From assembly GCF_009847015.1 (NCBI RefSeq), contig NZ_WVEM01000005.1, positions 248,001 through 312,000 on the forward strand: a stretch of DNA of 64,000 nt, in the 5' to 3' direction. Position 1 is the first letter of the stretch. The number at the start of each line of letters is the position of its first letter. The notes under the pieces are model-generated. The model was not told where the DNA came from. It did not search any database and saw nothing but the letters and a program-made list of their open reading frames with translations. A program made the translations under genes and the position numbers. This stretch comes from Sunxiuqinia indica (GTDB lineage: Bacteria > Bacteroidota > Bacteroidia > Bacteroidales > Prolixibacteraceae). This document shows, piece after piece, positions 42,564-49,865 of the stretch.

Positions 42564-43010
42564 CTGCTGAAAATCAGGAATCTCTTTCAAGAAAGAATAG
42601 GATTTCTTTTCAATATCAACAGAACAGCAATAGTGACATAATCCGTTGGAAACGATTAAATACGGAACCTGAAAAGTCATATTGTATCGAGTAATTTGGT
42701 CAAATGTTTGCTGTGCTATTTTCACAGATGGAGCTTTAAATTCAACAATCAGCAGTGGCTTTCCCCGACGATTATATACCAACAAATCAGCTCGAAATTG
42801 ATTTCGGTTTAGTTTTAATCCGGTTTCGATCGCCATTAATGAGGGAGGAAAACCTTTTGCATCAACTAAATACCTGATAAAATTCTGACGAACCCATTCT
42901 TCAGGAGTTAGCACAATCATTTTTTTTCGCAACTCATCAAAAATGAGCTTTTTGCCATCCTGGTCTTGAAAACGGAAAGAATATGTTGGTAAATTTAGTT
43001 CAGCAAACAT
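42558..43010 (-). CDS. Stand-alone HsdR N-terminal-like nuclease-fold protein
   Basis: This 150-residue protein matches the N-terminal domain of type I restriction R subunits (HSDR_N_2 type). The segments LTPEEWVRQNFIRYLV, RADLLVYNRRGKPLLIVEFKAP (PD-(D/E)xK core: Asp, Glu, Lys) and DQITRYNMTFQVPYLIVSNG are typical. No helicase domain follows and no hsdM or hsdS lies nearby, so it is not a full restriction system. Small proteins like this are common single genes in Bacteroidota with unknown role. It overlaps the end of the convergent acetyltransferase gene by six bases. Confidence 0.82.
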   Translation of the reverse strand: MFAELNLPTYSFRFQDQDGKKLIFDELRKKMIVLTPEEWVRQNFIRYLVDAKGFPPSLMAIETGLKLNRNQFRADLLVYNRRGKPLLIVEFKAPSVKIAQQTFDQITRYNMTFQVPYLIVSNGLCHYCCSVDIEKKSYSFLKEIPDFQQL

Positions 43011-43122
43011 AGTTAGAAGCTACAAAGTTGTATTTTTGTATGATGTACAATCCGAGCGAAATCTTTGGGGATTGAATTTCGTTCAAAATTGCTAAAAATT
43101 CTGCATAGATAAAATGGACTTT

Positions 43123-43130
43123 TATTTTTG
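43123..43130 (+). promoter_or_regulatory. Bacteroidota-type -7 element before the AMP nucleosidase operon
   Basis: TATTTTTG matches TAnnTTTG and lies 66 bases before the start codon. No good TTG is seen at the usual -33 spacing. It sits inside an imperfect AT-rich inverted repeat (TTTATTT ... AAATAAA, 43121-43140). Confidence 0.35.
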
Positions 43131-43196
43131 ATCAAATAAAACAAGTCATTTTTTTAGTTGTTGTAGAAACAATTCTTGCACTAAAATCAAGATTGC

Positions 43197-43967
43197 ATGA
43201 AAACAAAAAAGGAAATTGTAGACAATTGGCTACCGCGATATACCGGGCGGGATTTGAAAGATTTTGCCGGATACATCTTGCTGACCAATTTTCAACTCTA
43301 TGTTGAACTTTTTGCTGAAAAATTTAATGTGCCCATTTTGGGGATTAATCAAAATATGCCCAATGCATCAAACGGTGATATCACCATTATCAATTTCGGA
43401 ATGGGAAGCCCCAATGCCGCCACGATAATGGATTTGCTAAGTGCTATCAAACCCAAAGGAGTTCTGTTCCTTGGGAAATGTGGAGGTCTGAAACGAAAAA
43501 ACAAACTGGGCGATTTAATTTTGCCTATTGCCGCAATTCGAAGCGATGGAACTTCGGACGATTATTTACCGCCTGAAATACCGGCACTTCCGGCTTTTAG
43601 CATGCAACGAGCTGTTTCTACAGCCATTCGCGAAAACCGAATTAATTACTGGACCGGCGTTGTTTACACAACCAACAAACGGGTTTGGGAGTACGATGCC
43701 CGGTTTAAAAAATACCTGTACAAAACCAGAGCAATGGCTATTGATATGGAAACTGCTACTATCTTTACAGTCGGTTTTGCCAATCAAATCCCAACCGGAG
43801 CCTTATTGCTGGTGTCTGATCAACCCATGATTTCCACCGGGATTAAGACTGTAGCCAGCGATAAGAAAGTTACTTCTGACTATGTGCAAAACCATGTAAA
43901 GGTAGGAATTGAAGCTCTTATGGAGATCAAAAACAATGGCCGATCAGTAAAACACTTACGATTTTAA
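43197..43967 (+). CDS. amn: AMP nucleosidase
   Basis: This enzyme splits AMP into adenine and ribose 5-phosphate in the cytoplasm. The 256-residue protein is the short Bacteroidota form of the nucleoside phosphorylase/AMP nucleosidase fold. Key segments: TIINFGMGSPNAATIMDLL (phosphate loop), GVLFLGKCGGLKRKNKLGDLILP and AMAIDMETATIFTVGF (purine and ribose binding), followed by LLLVSDQPM (catalytic Asp region). It opens a tight five-gene operon with holA 15 bases later. Confidence 0.9.
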   Translation: MKTKKEIVDNWLPRYTGRDLKDFAGYILLTNFQLYVELFAEKFNVPILGINQNMPNASNGDITIINFGMGSPNAATIMDLLSAIKPKGVLFLGKCGGLKRKNKLGDLILPIAAIRSDGTSDDYLPPEIPALPAFSMQRAVSTAIRENRINYWTGVVYTTNKRVWEYDARFKKYLYKTRAMAIDMETATIFTVGFANQIPTGALLLVSDQPMISTGIKTVASDKKVTSDYVQNHVKVGIEALMEIKNNGRSVKHLRF

Positions 43968-43982
43968 ACTGTCAGTTGGAAC

Positions 43983-44981
43983 ATGAATTACGAAGATATT
44001 TTAACCAATCTCAAAAAGAAAATTTATCATCCTGTCTATTTTTTAATGGGTGAAGAAAGTTATTTTATTGACCAAATAACAGACTACATCAGCAAAAACG
44101 TGCTCACTGAGGCTGAAAAAGGTTTCAACCAGCATACTTTATATGGAAAAGATACAGATGTAGACACTATCATCACCCACGCCAGACGTTTTCCAATGAT
44201 GGCCAATCACCAGGTTGTTATTGTAAAAGAAGCCCAGAATATTAAAAAGATTGAAGATCTGGACTCATACATCAAAGCTCCGTTAAAATCTACGATTCTG
44301 GTTATCAATTATAAATACAAAACTATTGATAAACGGAAAAGCTTTGCGAAGCAATTGGGGAAAACATCGGTTCTTTTCGAATCAAAAAAAATATACGACA
44401 ATCAGTTACCGAGCTGGATAAATAGTTACTTATCAGCTCATGAATACTCCATTGCCCCACAGGCTTCTGCAATGCTTGCTGAATACCTGGGCACCAATCT
44501 AAGCAAAGTCTCCAACGAACTCGACAAGCTAATTATTAGCCTTCCGAAGGGAACTAAAATAACACCCGACCATATTGAAAAGAATATTGGCATCAGTAAA
44601 GATTACAATATTTTTGAGTTGCAAAATGCGCTGGGTGAAAAAAATATTTTAAAAACCAATCAAATCATTAACTACTTTGCCGCAAATCCGGCAACCAGTC
44701 CTATTCCACGAACGATTTCAAGCTTGTATTACTATTTCATGAAGATACTGACTTACCATTTTTTAACCGATAAGTCACCCAACGCCATTGCATCTGCTTT
44801 GCAGGTAAACCCTTACTTTGTGCGTTCCTATACGGCAGCAGCCAAGGTTTACAACCCTAAAAAGTTAGTCGCCATTATGGAAATCCTTCGTGAATATGAT
44901 ATGAAATCAAAAGGATTCGGCAACGTTTCGACTTCGGCTGGAGATCTTCAAAAAGAAATGATTTATAAAATACTACATTAG
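43983..44981 (+). CDS. holA: DNA polymerase III delta subunit
   Basis: HolA opens the sliding clamp as part of the clamp loader. The 332-residue protein begins with the family pattern HPVYFLMGEESYFIDQITDYI, a modified P-loop region without a functional Walker A, and continues with the AAA+-like helices LAEYLGTNLSKVSNELDKL and GISKDYNIFELQNALGEKN. The C-terminal collar region ends with DLQKEMIYKILH. It is the second gene of the amn operon; clustering with amn and a rhomboid gene does not imply shared function. Confidence 0.93.
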   Translation: MNYEDILTNLKKKIYHPVYFLMGEESYFIDQITDYISKNVLTEAEKGFNQHTLYGKDTDVDTIITHARRFPMMANHQVVIVKEAQNIKKIEDLDSYIKAPLKSTILVINYKYKTIDKRKSFAKQLGKTSVLFESKKIYDNQLPSWINSYLSAHEYSIAPQASAMLAEYLGTNLSKVSNELDKLIISLPKGTKITPDHIEKNIGISKDYNIFELQNALGEKNILKTNQIINYFAANPATSPIPRTISSLYYYFMKILTYHFLTDKSPNAIASALQVNPYFVRSYTAAAKVYNPKKLVAIMEILREYDMKSKGFGNVSTSAGDLQKEMIYKILH

Positions 44982-44991
44982 CAATTCGCCT

Positions 44992-45600
44992 ATGACATTA
45001 TTACTAGTTGCAATTACTGCCATTGTTTCCATTTTAGCTTTCAACCGTCCTGACATGATGGACAAGCTCCAATTTAATGCCAGCAAAGTCGTGCACAAAA
45101 ATGAGTATTATCGCTTGGTTTCGCATGGTTTTGTGCATGCTAACTGGGAGCACCTCATTGTAAATATGATCGTCCTGTTTTCGTTTGGTCGCGCGGTTGA
45201 AAACTATTTTACATACGGTTTTGAAAAAATGGCCAGTGTTTATTTCCTCATTTTATATTTCGGGGGAATGATCATCTCAAATGCATATGCGTTGTACAAA
45301 CACCGAAACAATTACTATTACAATGCGGTTGGTGCATCAGGTGCGGTATCCGCTGTTTTGTTTGCAGCCATATTCTTTGAACCATGGAATAAAGTTTATT
45401 TTTTCGGAATTGTGCCTGTTCCTGGAATTGTATTTGCCGGCCTCTACCTTGCCTATTCTTATTATATGGGTAGAAAAGAGAGTGATAATGTTGCCCACGA
45501 TGCTCACTTTTTAGGAGCTGTTTTTGGCTTTGTTTTTCCAATCTTACTAAACGGCCGATTGTTGGAACGCTTTATGGACAAGCTTTTTATGTTGATTTGA
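44992..45600 (+). CDS. Rhomboid-family intramembrane serine protease
   Basis: This 202-residue, six-helix inner-membrane protease cleaves other membrane proteins within the bilayer. The catalytic Ser116 is in VGASGAVSAVLF, and the catalytic His172 is in AHDAHFLGAVFGF. The N-terminal HANWEHLIVNM carries the conserved His and Asn that help form the oxyanion hole. The helix order matches the minimal rhomboid core. It starts 10 bases after holA and ends 3 bases before the HAD gene. The substrate is unknown. Confidence 0.93.
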   Translation: MTLLLVAITAIVSILAFNRPDMMDKLQFNASKVVHKNEYYRLVSHGFVHANWEHLIVNMIVLFSFGRAVENYFTYGFEKMASVYFLILYFGGMIISNAYALYKHRNNYYYNAVGASGAVSAVLFAAIFFEPWNKVYFFGIVPVPGIVFAGLYLAYSYYMGRKESDNVAHDAHFLGAVFGFVFPILLNGRLLERFMDKLFMLI

Positions 45601-45603
45601 TTT

Positions 45604-46092
45604 ATGAAAGCTATTTTCTTTGATCGTGACGGAGTGTTGATCGACAACTCAAAACACTATTATATTTACCGTGTAAAGGATATTGAATTTGTTGATGGTG
45701 TTTTTGAGAATTTAAAACTGCTCAAATCTCAGGGCTTTGTATTTTTCATTGTCACCAATCAGGGAGGAATAGCTAAAAAACAATACGGACACAAAGAAGT
45801 TAAACAAGTACATCAGTATTTAAAGGATGAATTTGAGAAGTATGATATTTCCTTCAAGGACATTTATTATTGTCCGCATCATCATACGATTGAAGCTTGC
45901 ATTTGCCGAAAACCATCATCTCTGATGATTGAAAAGTTAATGGCGAAATACGAAATAAAACCCGAAAATGCCCTATTTATTGGAGATCAGGCGACTGACA
46001 TGCACGCTGCTCAATCGGCCGGCATTAAAGGAATTAAAATTACACCAAACCTAAATATGAATTCTTTCATACAGGAATTACTCACCCCATGA
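45604..46092 (+). CDS. HAD-IIIA phosphatase (GmhB/HisB-N-like)
   Basis: This 162-residue phosphatase resembles D-glycero-D-manno-heptose-1,7-bisphosphate phosphatase (GmhB). Motif I is AIFFDRDGVLIDN (Asp7, Asp9), motif II is FFIVTNQGGIAKKQYG, and the zinc loop CPHHHTIEACICRKP is present with its Cys and His ligands, followed by FIGDQATDMHAAQSAGI (motif IV). No other heptose genes are nearby, so the true substrate may be another sugar bisphosphate. Its stop overlaps the start of the next gene by four bases (ATGA). Confidence 0.88.
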   Translation: MKAIFFDRDGVLIDNSKHYYIYRVKDIEFVDGVFENLKLLKSQGFVFFIVTNQGGIAKKQYGHKEVKQVHQYLKDEFEKYDISFKDIYYCPHHHTIEACICRKPSSLMIEKLMAKYEIKPENALFIGDQATDMHAAQSAGIKGIKITPNLNMNSFIQELLTP

Positions 46093-46913
46093 GAACTAAT
46101 TTCTTGCTGAATAATGGTCAATTTGAACAAGCCAACGAAAAGGTATTTCCGTTCGACTTTTTGGAGAATGTTTTATTTTGCGAGCAGATTCGTTCGGTGA
46201 GAAACCTGCTGCCATTTTGGAGCGAACACCTTCAATTAATTGAACTAAAACTCCGCTTACTAGGTGCAAATCCGGCTCCCTTTCTTCAAAATAACGGCAA
46301 GGAGCTAAAAAGACAAATCGAACGAACCCTTACAAAAAATAAATTTTTCAAAAGCAGTCACATCAAGCTTTATCTTACACGTGAAAACGAGACGATCGGC
46401 TATGTTATTCAAGCAAATCCCATTGAATCAACAAGTTTTGCGCTCAACACCGTTGGTCTTAGTGTAAATATCTTCGAAAAAGCTCCTAAAGACTTTTCAC
46501 TCTTATCGTCGCTCGATTTTGGATCTATGCCTATCTGGAAGATTGTAGAAGCTGAAAAACTAAAAGCCAGCTACGATGAGCTATTGCTGATTAACAGCAA
46601 GCAAGCGATACTGGAGACTCCTGGAAAAAACATCTACGTTGTCAGAGAAAATCAGGTTTTAACTCCATCCCCGACATGCGGAGCTTATATTGATCCGGTT
46701 CAATCGGCAATAGCTAAAACACTGAAAATTTCAGGAATGGAATTGACGGCTACAGAAGATTTAAGAGAAGAATATCTATTAAAAGCAGATGAAGTTTTTG
46801 TCGCAAATTCGTTGAACGGAATACAGTGGATCAAAGCGTTCAAACAAAAACGATACTTCAATAAAAAGGTAAAAGTTATTCAACAGGAATTCAACCGGCT
46901 AGTGCTAGTTTAA
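46089..46913 (+). CDS. PLP-dependent class IV aminotransferase-like protein
   Basis: This 274-residue protein has the fold of branched-chain aminotransferase/4-amino-4-deoxychorismate lyase (PabC). Recognisable parts are FPFDFLENVLFCEQIRSV (dimer arm), PFWSEHLQLIELKLRLLGA (the HL..L motif), DELLLINSKQAILETPGKN (PLP-phosphate and Glu region) and KADEVFVANSLNGIQWI near the end. The usual catalytic lysine may be the Lys in the PIWKIVEAEKL segment, but the match is loose. A role as aminodeoxychorismate lyase for folate is possible but unproven. Start overlaps the HAD stop by four bases; the end overlaps the convergent yqgE gene by nine bases. Confidence 0.8.
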   Translation: MRTNFLLNNGQFEQANEKVFPFDFLENVLFCEQIRSVRNLLPFWSEHLQLIELKLRLLGANPAPFLQNNGKELKRQIERTLTKNKFFKSSHIKLYLTRENETIGYVIQANPIESTSFALNTVGLSVNIFEKAPKDFSLLSSLDFGSMPIWKIVEAEKLKASYDELLLINSKQAILETPGKNIYVVRENQVLTPSPTCGAYIDPVQSAIAKTLKISGMELTATEDLREEYLLKADEVFVANSLNGIQWIKAFKQKRYFNKKVKVIQQEFNRLVLV

Positions 46914-47498
46914 AGAAGGATTTTCGGGGAAATGCTCCCATAGCGAGTATTTACCTCCAATATCGCGAACAGCATGCACCCACATGCTTTTGGTTTGTCG
47001 ATCCATCATAACAAAGTCATCGTTAATTTCGGAAACTAACCAGGAATTTTCATTGATCTCATCTTCCAGTTGACCATCATCCCAGCCGGAATACCCTAAA
47101 AAGAAACGTATTTGATTTGGAAGAATCAGTCCCTCGCCGATCAACTTCTTCACCTCATCAAAATCGCCACCCCAGTATAGGTTATCTTTTACGTGCACAC
47201 TACCGGGAATTAGCGAACCTAATGAATGCAGGAAATACAAAGTGTCGGTACTTACCGGGCCGCCAATGCATACATTGGCCTCAAAATCAGGAAAATCTCC
47301 CAGAATTTCGTTTACAGGATACTCTATTTTTTTATTCAGAATAAAACCAACAGCACCCTTTTCACTATGAGCAACCAATAGAACAATCGAACGATTAAAA
47401 TAACTACCGGGCAGAAAGGGCTCAGCAATCAACATGCGACCTTTGGAAGGTGCGACATGATTCGTTTCTATTTTAAACAAATTGATATTCAAGTTCAT
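46905..47498 (-). CDS. YqgE/AlgH family (DUF179) protein
   Basis: This 197-residue cytoplasmic protein has the full family pattern: GRMLIAEPFLPGSYFNRSIVLLVAHSEKGAVG, FILNKKIEYPV, VCIGGPVSTDTLYFLH and the C-terminal RFFLGYSGWDDGQLEDEI with Trp and Gly-rich turns. The family is widespread in Gram-negatives, and structures show a compact fold with no established enzyme activity; AlgH was named for alginate regulation in Pseudomonas. It lies on the opposite strand to the amn operon and overlaps its last gene at the 3' ends. Confidence 0.93.
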   Translation of the reverse strand: MNLNINLFKIETNHVAPSKGRMLIAEPFLPGSYFNRSIVLLVAHSEKGAVGFILNKKIEYPVNEILGDFPDFEANVCIGGPVSTDTLYFLHSLGSLIPGSVHVKDNLYWGGDFDEVKKLIGEGLILPNQIRFFLGYSGWDDGQLEDEINENSWLVSEINDDFVMMDRQTKSMWVHAVRDIGGKYSLWEHFPENPSLN

Positions 47499-47646
47499 AA
47501 TTGATTAAATTCTTAGTCAATTTATGAAAAAAACAGGCATAAATCAAATACCTTATTAAAATTTATTCTAAATAAGTGCTTTGCACGATGATTTCGCAAC
47601 GCTGATTATCAAGAAAAAAGAGGTCCGGTAAAAAAAACGAAATGAA

Positions 47647-47949
47647 TTAATCCTCCTCAACCACTACATAGACATCTTCGTTTTCCTTCTTCATCAGAAA
47701 TTCTTCCCGTGCGAATTTTTCAAGATTTGTTTGGTTGGTTTGAAGCTCATGAATCTTGCGTTTATCGGAAACTATTTTATTTCTCAAGTAAGCCTCCTGC
47801 TCGGTGTACCGGGCTAGCTTTCGTTTATTTTGAAAATGTTGCAACAAACTATGCTCATCAAAAAAACCAACCCACAAAACAAATACGGCCAATACAATAC
47901 CATACTTTGTTCGAAGTTTAGACCAGACGATTGCAATCATTTTATTCAT
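47647..47949 (-). CDS. FtsB/DivIC-type cell division protein
   Basis: This 100-residue bitopic protein has a short basic cytoplasmic N-terminus, one helix (YGIVLAVFVLWVGFF, about residues 16-30), then a coiled coil at about 40-80 (KRKLARYTEQEAYLRNKI and beyond) and the ending LEKFAREEFLMKKENEDVYVV, the hallmark of septum formation initiator (DivIC/FtsB) proteins. It should join the divisome with FtsL and FtsQ-like partners in the periplasm. It lies 99 bases after the pruA stop, beyond a terminator, so it is probably transcribed separately. Confidence 0.88.
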   Translation of the reverse strand: MNKMIAIVWSKLRTKYGIVLAVFVLWVGFFDEHSLLQHFQNKRKLARYTEQEAYLRNKIVSDKRKIHELQTNQTNLEKFAREEFLMKKENEDVYVVVEED

Positions 47950-47991
47950 GAGCTTGTAAGTTTACAATAACAAAAGTAAGGTATATTCAGT

Positions 47992-48025
47992 CAAAAAAAA
48001 AGGAGATGAAAAAATTCATCCCCTC
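47992..48025 (-). terminator. Terminator of pruA
   Basis: On the minus strand the stem GGGATGAA/TTCATCTCC is followed by a run of nine T. It lies 25 bases after the pruA stop codon. Confidence 0.8.
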
Positions 48026-48048
48026 TTCTGAGAAATATTGATTTGTTG

Positions 48049-49686
48049 TTATTTATTATCTGGCAAAAAGCTCGGATACATATAGTCATGAGGCGGCACA
48101 AAATTTTCTTTAATGGTGCGAATAGACACCCATCTCAAGAAATTAAAGACAGAACCAGCTTTATCATCGGTGCCGGAACCTCTTGCGCCTCCAAATGGCT
48201 GCTGCCCCACAACTGCGCCGGTTGGTTTATCGTTAATATAAAAGTTACCGGCAGCATTTTCCAACCGCTTGGTTATTTTTTCAATATTGTAACGGTCTTG
48301 CGACATCACAGCTCCCGTTAGTGCATAAATTGAAGTATTATCCAAAATGGTAAGCGTTTCGTCCATTTTTTCATCTTCGTAAACATAGACCGTCAACACA
48401 GGGCCAAACAATTCATCGACCATGGTTGCGTAATCCGGCTTTTTAGCTAAAATTACTGTTGGTTCAATAAAATACCCCACCGACTTATCATGATTTCCTC
48501 CAAAAATAACGTCAGCATCTTCGTCCTCTTTAGCTCGATCGATGTATGCCGAAAGCTTATCAAATGAGCTTTCATCGATCACTGCATTTACAAAGTTGGT
48601 AAAATCTTCGGGAGACCCCATTTTTATCGTTGACAAAGCCTTTCCTACACGTTCTTTAACATCGTCCCAAATACTTGCAGGCACATAACAGCGTGAAGCC
48701 GCCGAACACTTTTGCCCCTGATATTCGAAAGCACCGCGCACCATCGCAATGGCCAATGCCTGACGATCAACCGTATTATCAGCAAAAATAAAATCCTTGC
48801 CACCAGTCTCGCCAACAATACGAGGATATGATTTATACTTATAAATATTTTCTCCAATTGTTTTCCAAATACTTTGGAATACGCCTGTTGATCCTGTAAA
48901 GTGGATACCTGCAAAATCAGGATGAGCAAAAACGGTTTCGGCAGCAACAGGTCCTGAAGTGTAAACAATATTAATTACTCCGTCAGGCAATCCAGCTTCC
49001 TTGAAAATCTCCATGATTACAGCAGCTGAATAAACAGCTGTTTTTGAAGGCTTCCACACAGCAACGTTCCCCATCATTGCAGGCGCAGCAGGAAGGTTTC
49101 CGGCAATTGAGGTAAAATTAAACGGCGTCAATGCAAATACAAAACCTTCCAGCGGACGGAACTCGCTATAGTTCCAGATTCCCGGCGCTGATTCGGGTTG
49201 CATTTTATAAATATCAGACATGCACTTTACGCCAAACCTGAAAAAATCAGCCAATTCGCAGGCGGCATCAATTTCAGATTGGTAAGCATTTTTCGACTGA
49301 CCAAGCATCGTGGCAGCATTAATTTTATCACGGTAAGGTCCGGCCAGCAAATCAGCGGCTTTCAAGAATATTGATGCCCGATGCTGCCAACTCAAGGCAG
49401 CCCACTTTTCGCGTGCTTCAAGAGCCGACTCAATAGCCATTTGAACATGCGACGCATCACCTTGATAGTAATACCCCAAGGTATGTTTAAAATCATGTGG
49501 CGGCGAAATTCTCATTCGTCTGTTAGTTGTAACTTCCTCTCCTCCAATAATCATGGGTAGCTCAACCTCCACACTTTTCAACTCCTTAAGCTTAGCTTTT
49601 AGCGAGACTCTTTCGGGTGATCCGGGTGCGAAACTTTTTACCGGTTCATTCTTTACAACCGGAACGTTAAAAAAACCTTTTGCCAT
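48049..49686 (-). CDS. pruA: 1-pyrroline-5-carboxylate dehydrogenase
   Basis: This NAD-dependent enzyme oxidises glutamate semialdehyde/P5C to glutamate. The 545-residue protein (second of two close ATGs) is of the single-domain P5CDH type. It has the opening NVPVVKNEPVKSFAPGSPER, the FALTPFNFTSIAGNLPAAPA segment with catalytic Asn, VAVWKPSKTA, HFTGSTGVFQSIW, VGETGGKDFIFA (Glu), YQGQKCSAASRCYVP (catalytic Cys) and the end NDKPTGAVVGQQPFGGARGSG. It is transcribed alone. It could complete hydroxyproline or proline breakdown to glutamate together with the GRE at 5674-8058, though they are 40 kb apart. Confidence 0.95.
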   Translation of the reverse strand: MAKGFFNVPVVKNEPVKSFAPGSPERVSLKAKLKELKSVEVELPMIIGGEEVTTNRRMRISPPHDFKHTLGYYYQGDASHVQMAIESALEAREKWAALSWQHRASIFLKAADLLAGPYRDKINAATMLGQSKNAYQSEIDAACELADFFRFGVKCMSDIYKMQPESAPGIWNYSEFRPLEGFVFALTPFNFTSIAGNLPAAPAMMGNVAVWKPSKTAVYSAAVIMEIFKEAGLPDGVINIVYTSGPVAAETVFAHPDFAGIHFTGSTGVFQSIWKTIGENIYKYKSYPRIVGETGGKDFIFADNTVDRQALAIAMVRGAFEYQGQKCSAASRCYVPASIWDDVKERVGKALSTIKMGSPEDFTNFVNAVIDESSFDKLSAYIDRAKEDEDADVIFGGNHDKSVGYFIEPTVILAKKPDYATMVDELFGPVLTVYVYEDEKMDETLTILDNTSIYALTGAVMSQDRYNIEKITKRLENAAGNFYINDKPTGAVVGQQPFGGARGSGTDDKAGSVFNFLRWVSIRTIKENFVPPHDYMYPSFLPDNK

Positions 49687-49727
49687 AACCAATTCATTTA
49701 GTAGTGATTTCTACATCAGTATTATTG

Positions 49728-49735
49728 CAAAACTA
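49728..49735 (-). promoter_or_regulatory. Bacteroidota-type -7 element before pruA
   Basis: On the minus strand the sequence is TAGTTTTG, matching TAnnTTTG, 41 bases upstream of the pruA start codon. No clear -33 TTTG is at the ideal spacing. Confidence 0.4.
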
Positions 49736-49865
49736 TCGAAAGGACAACAATTAATTACTAATAAAAATCAGTTTTGAAAATTAGAACAAACAATATGTTG
49801 GATAAAATTTATTCCCCCTTAAAAATTGCTATATTTAGTCCGATTTTTAACGGCACATTTTTTTC

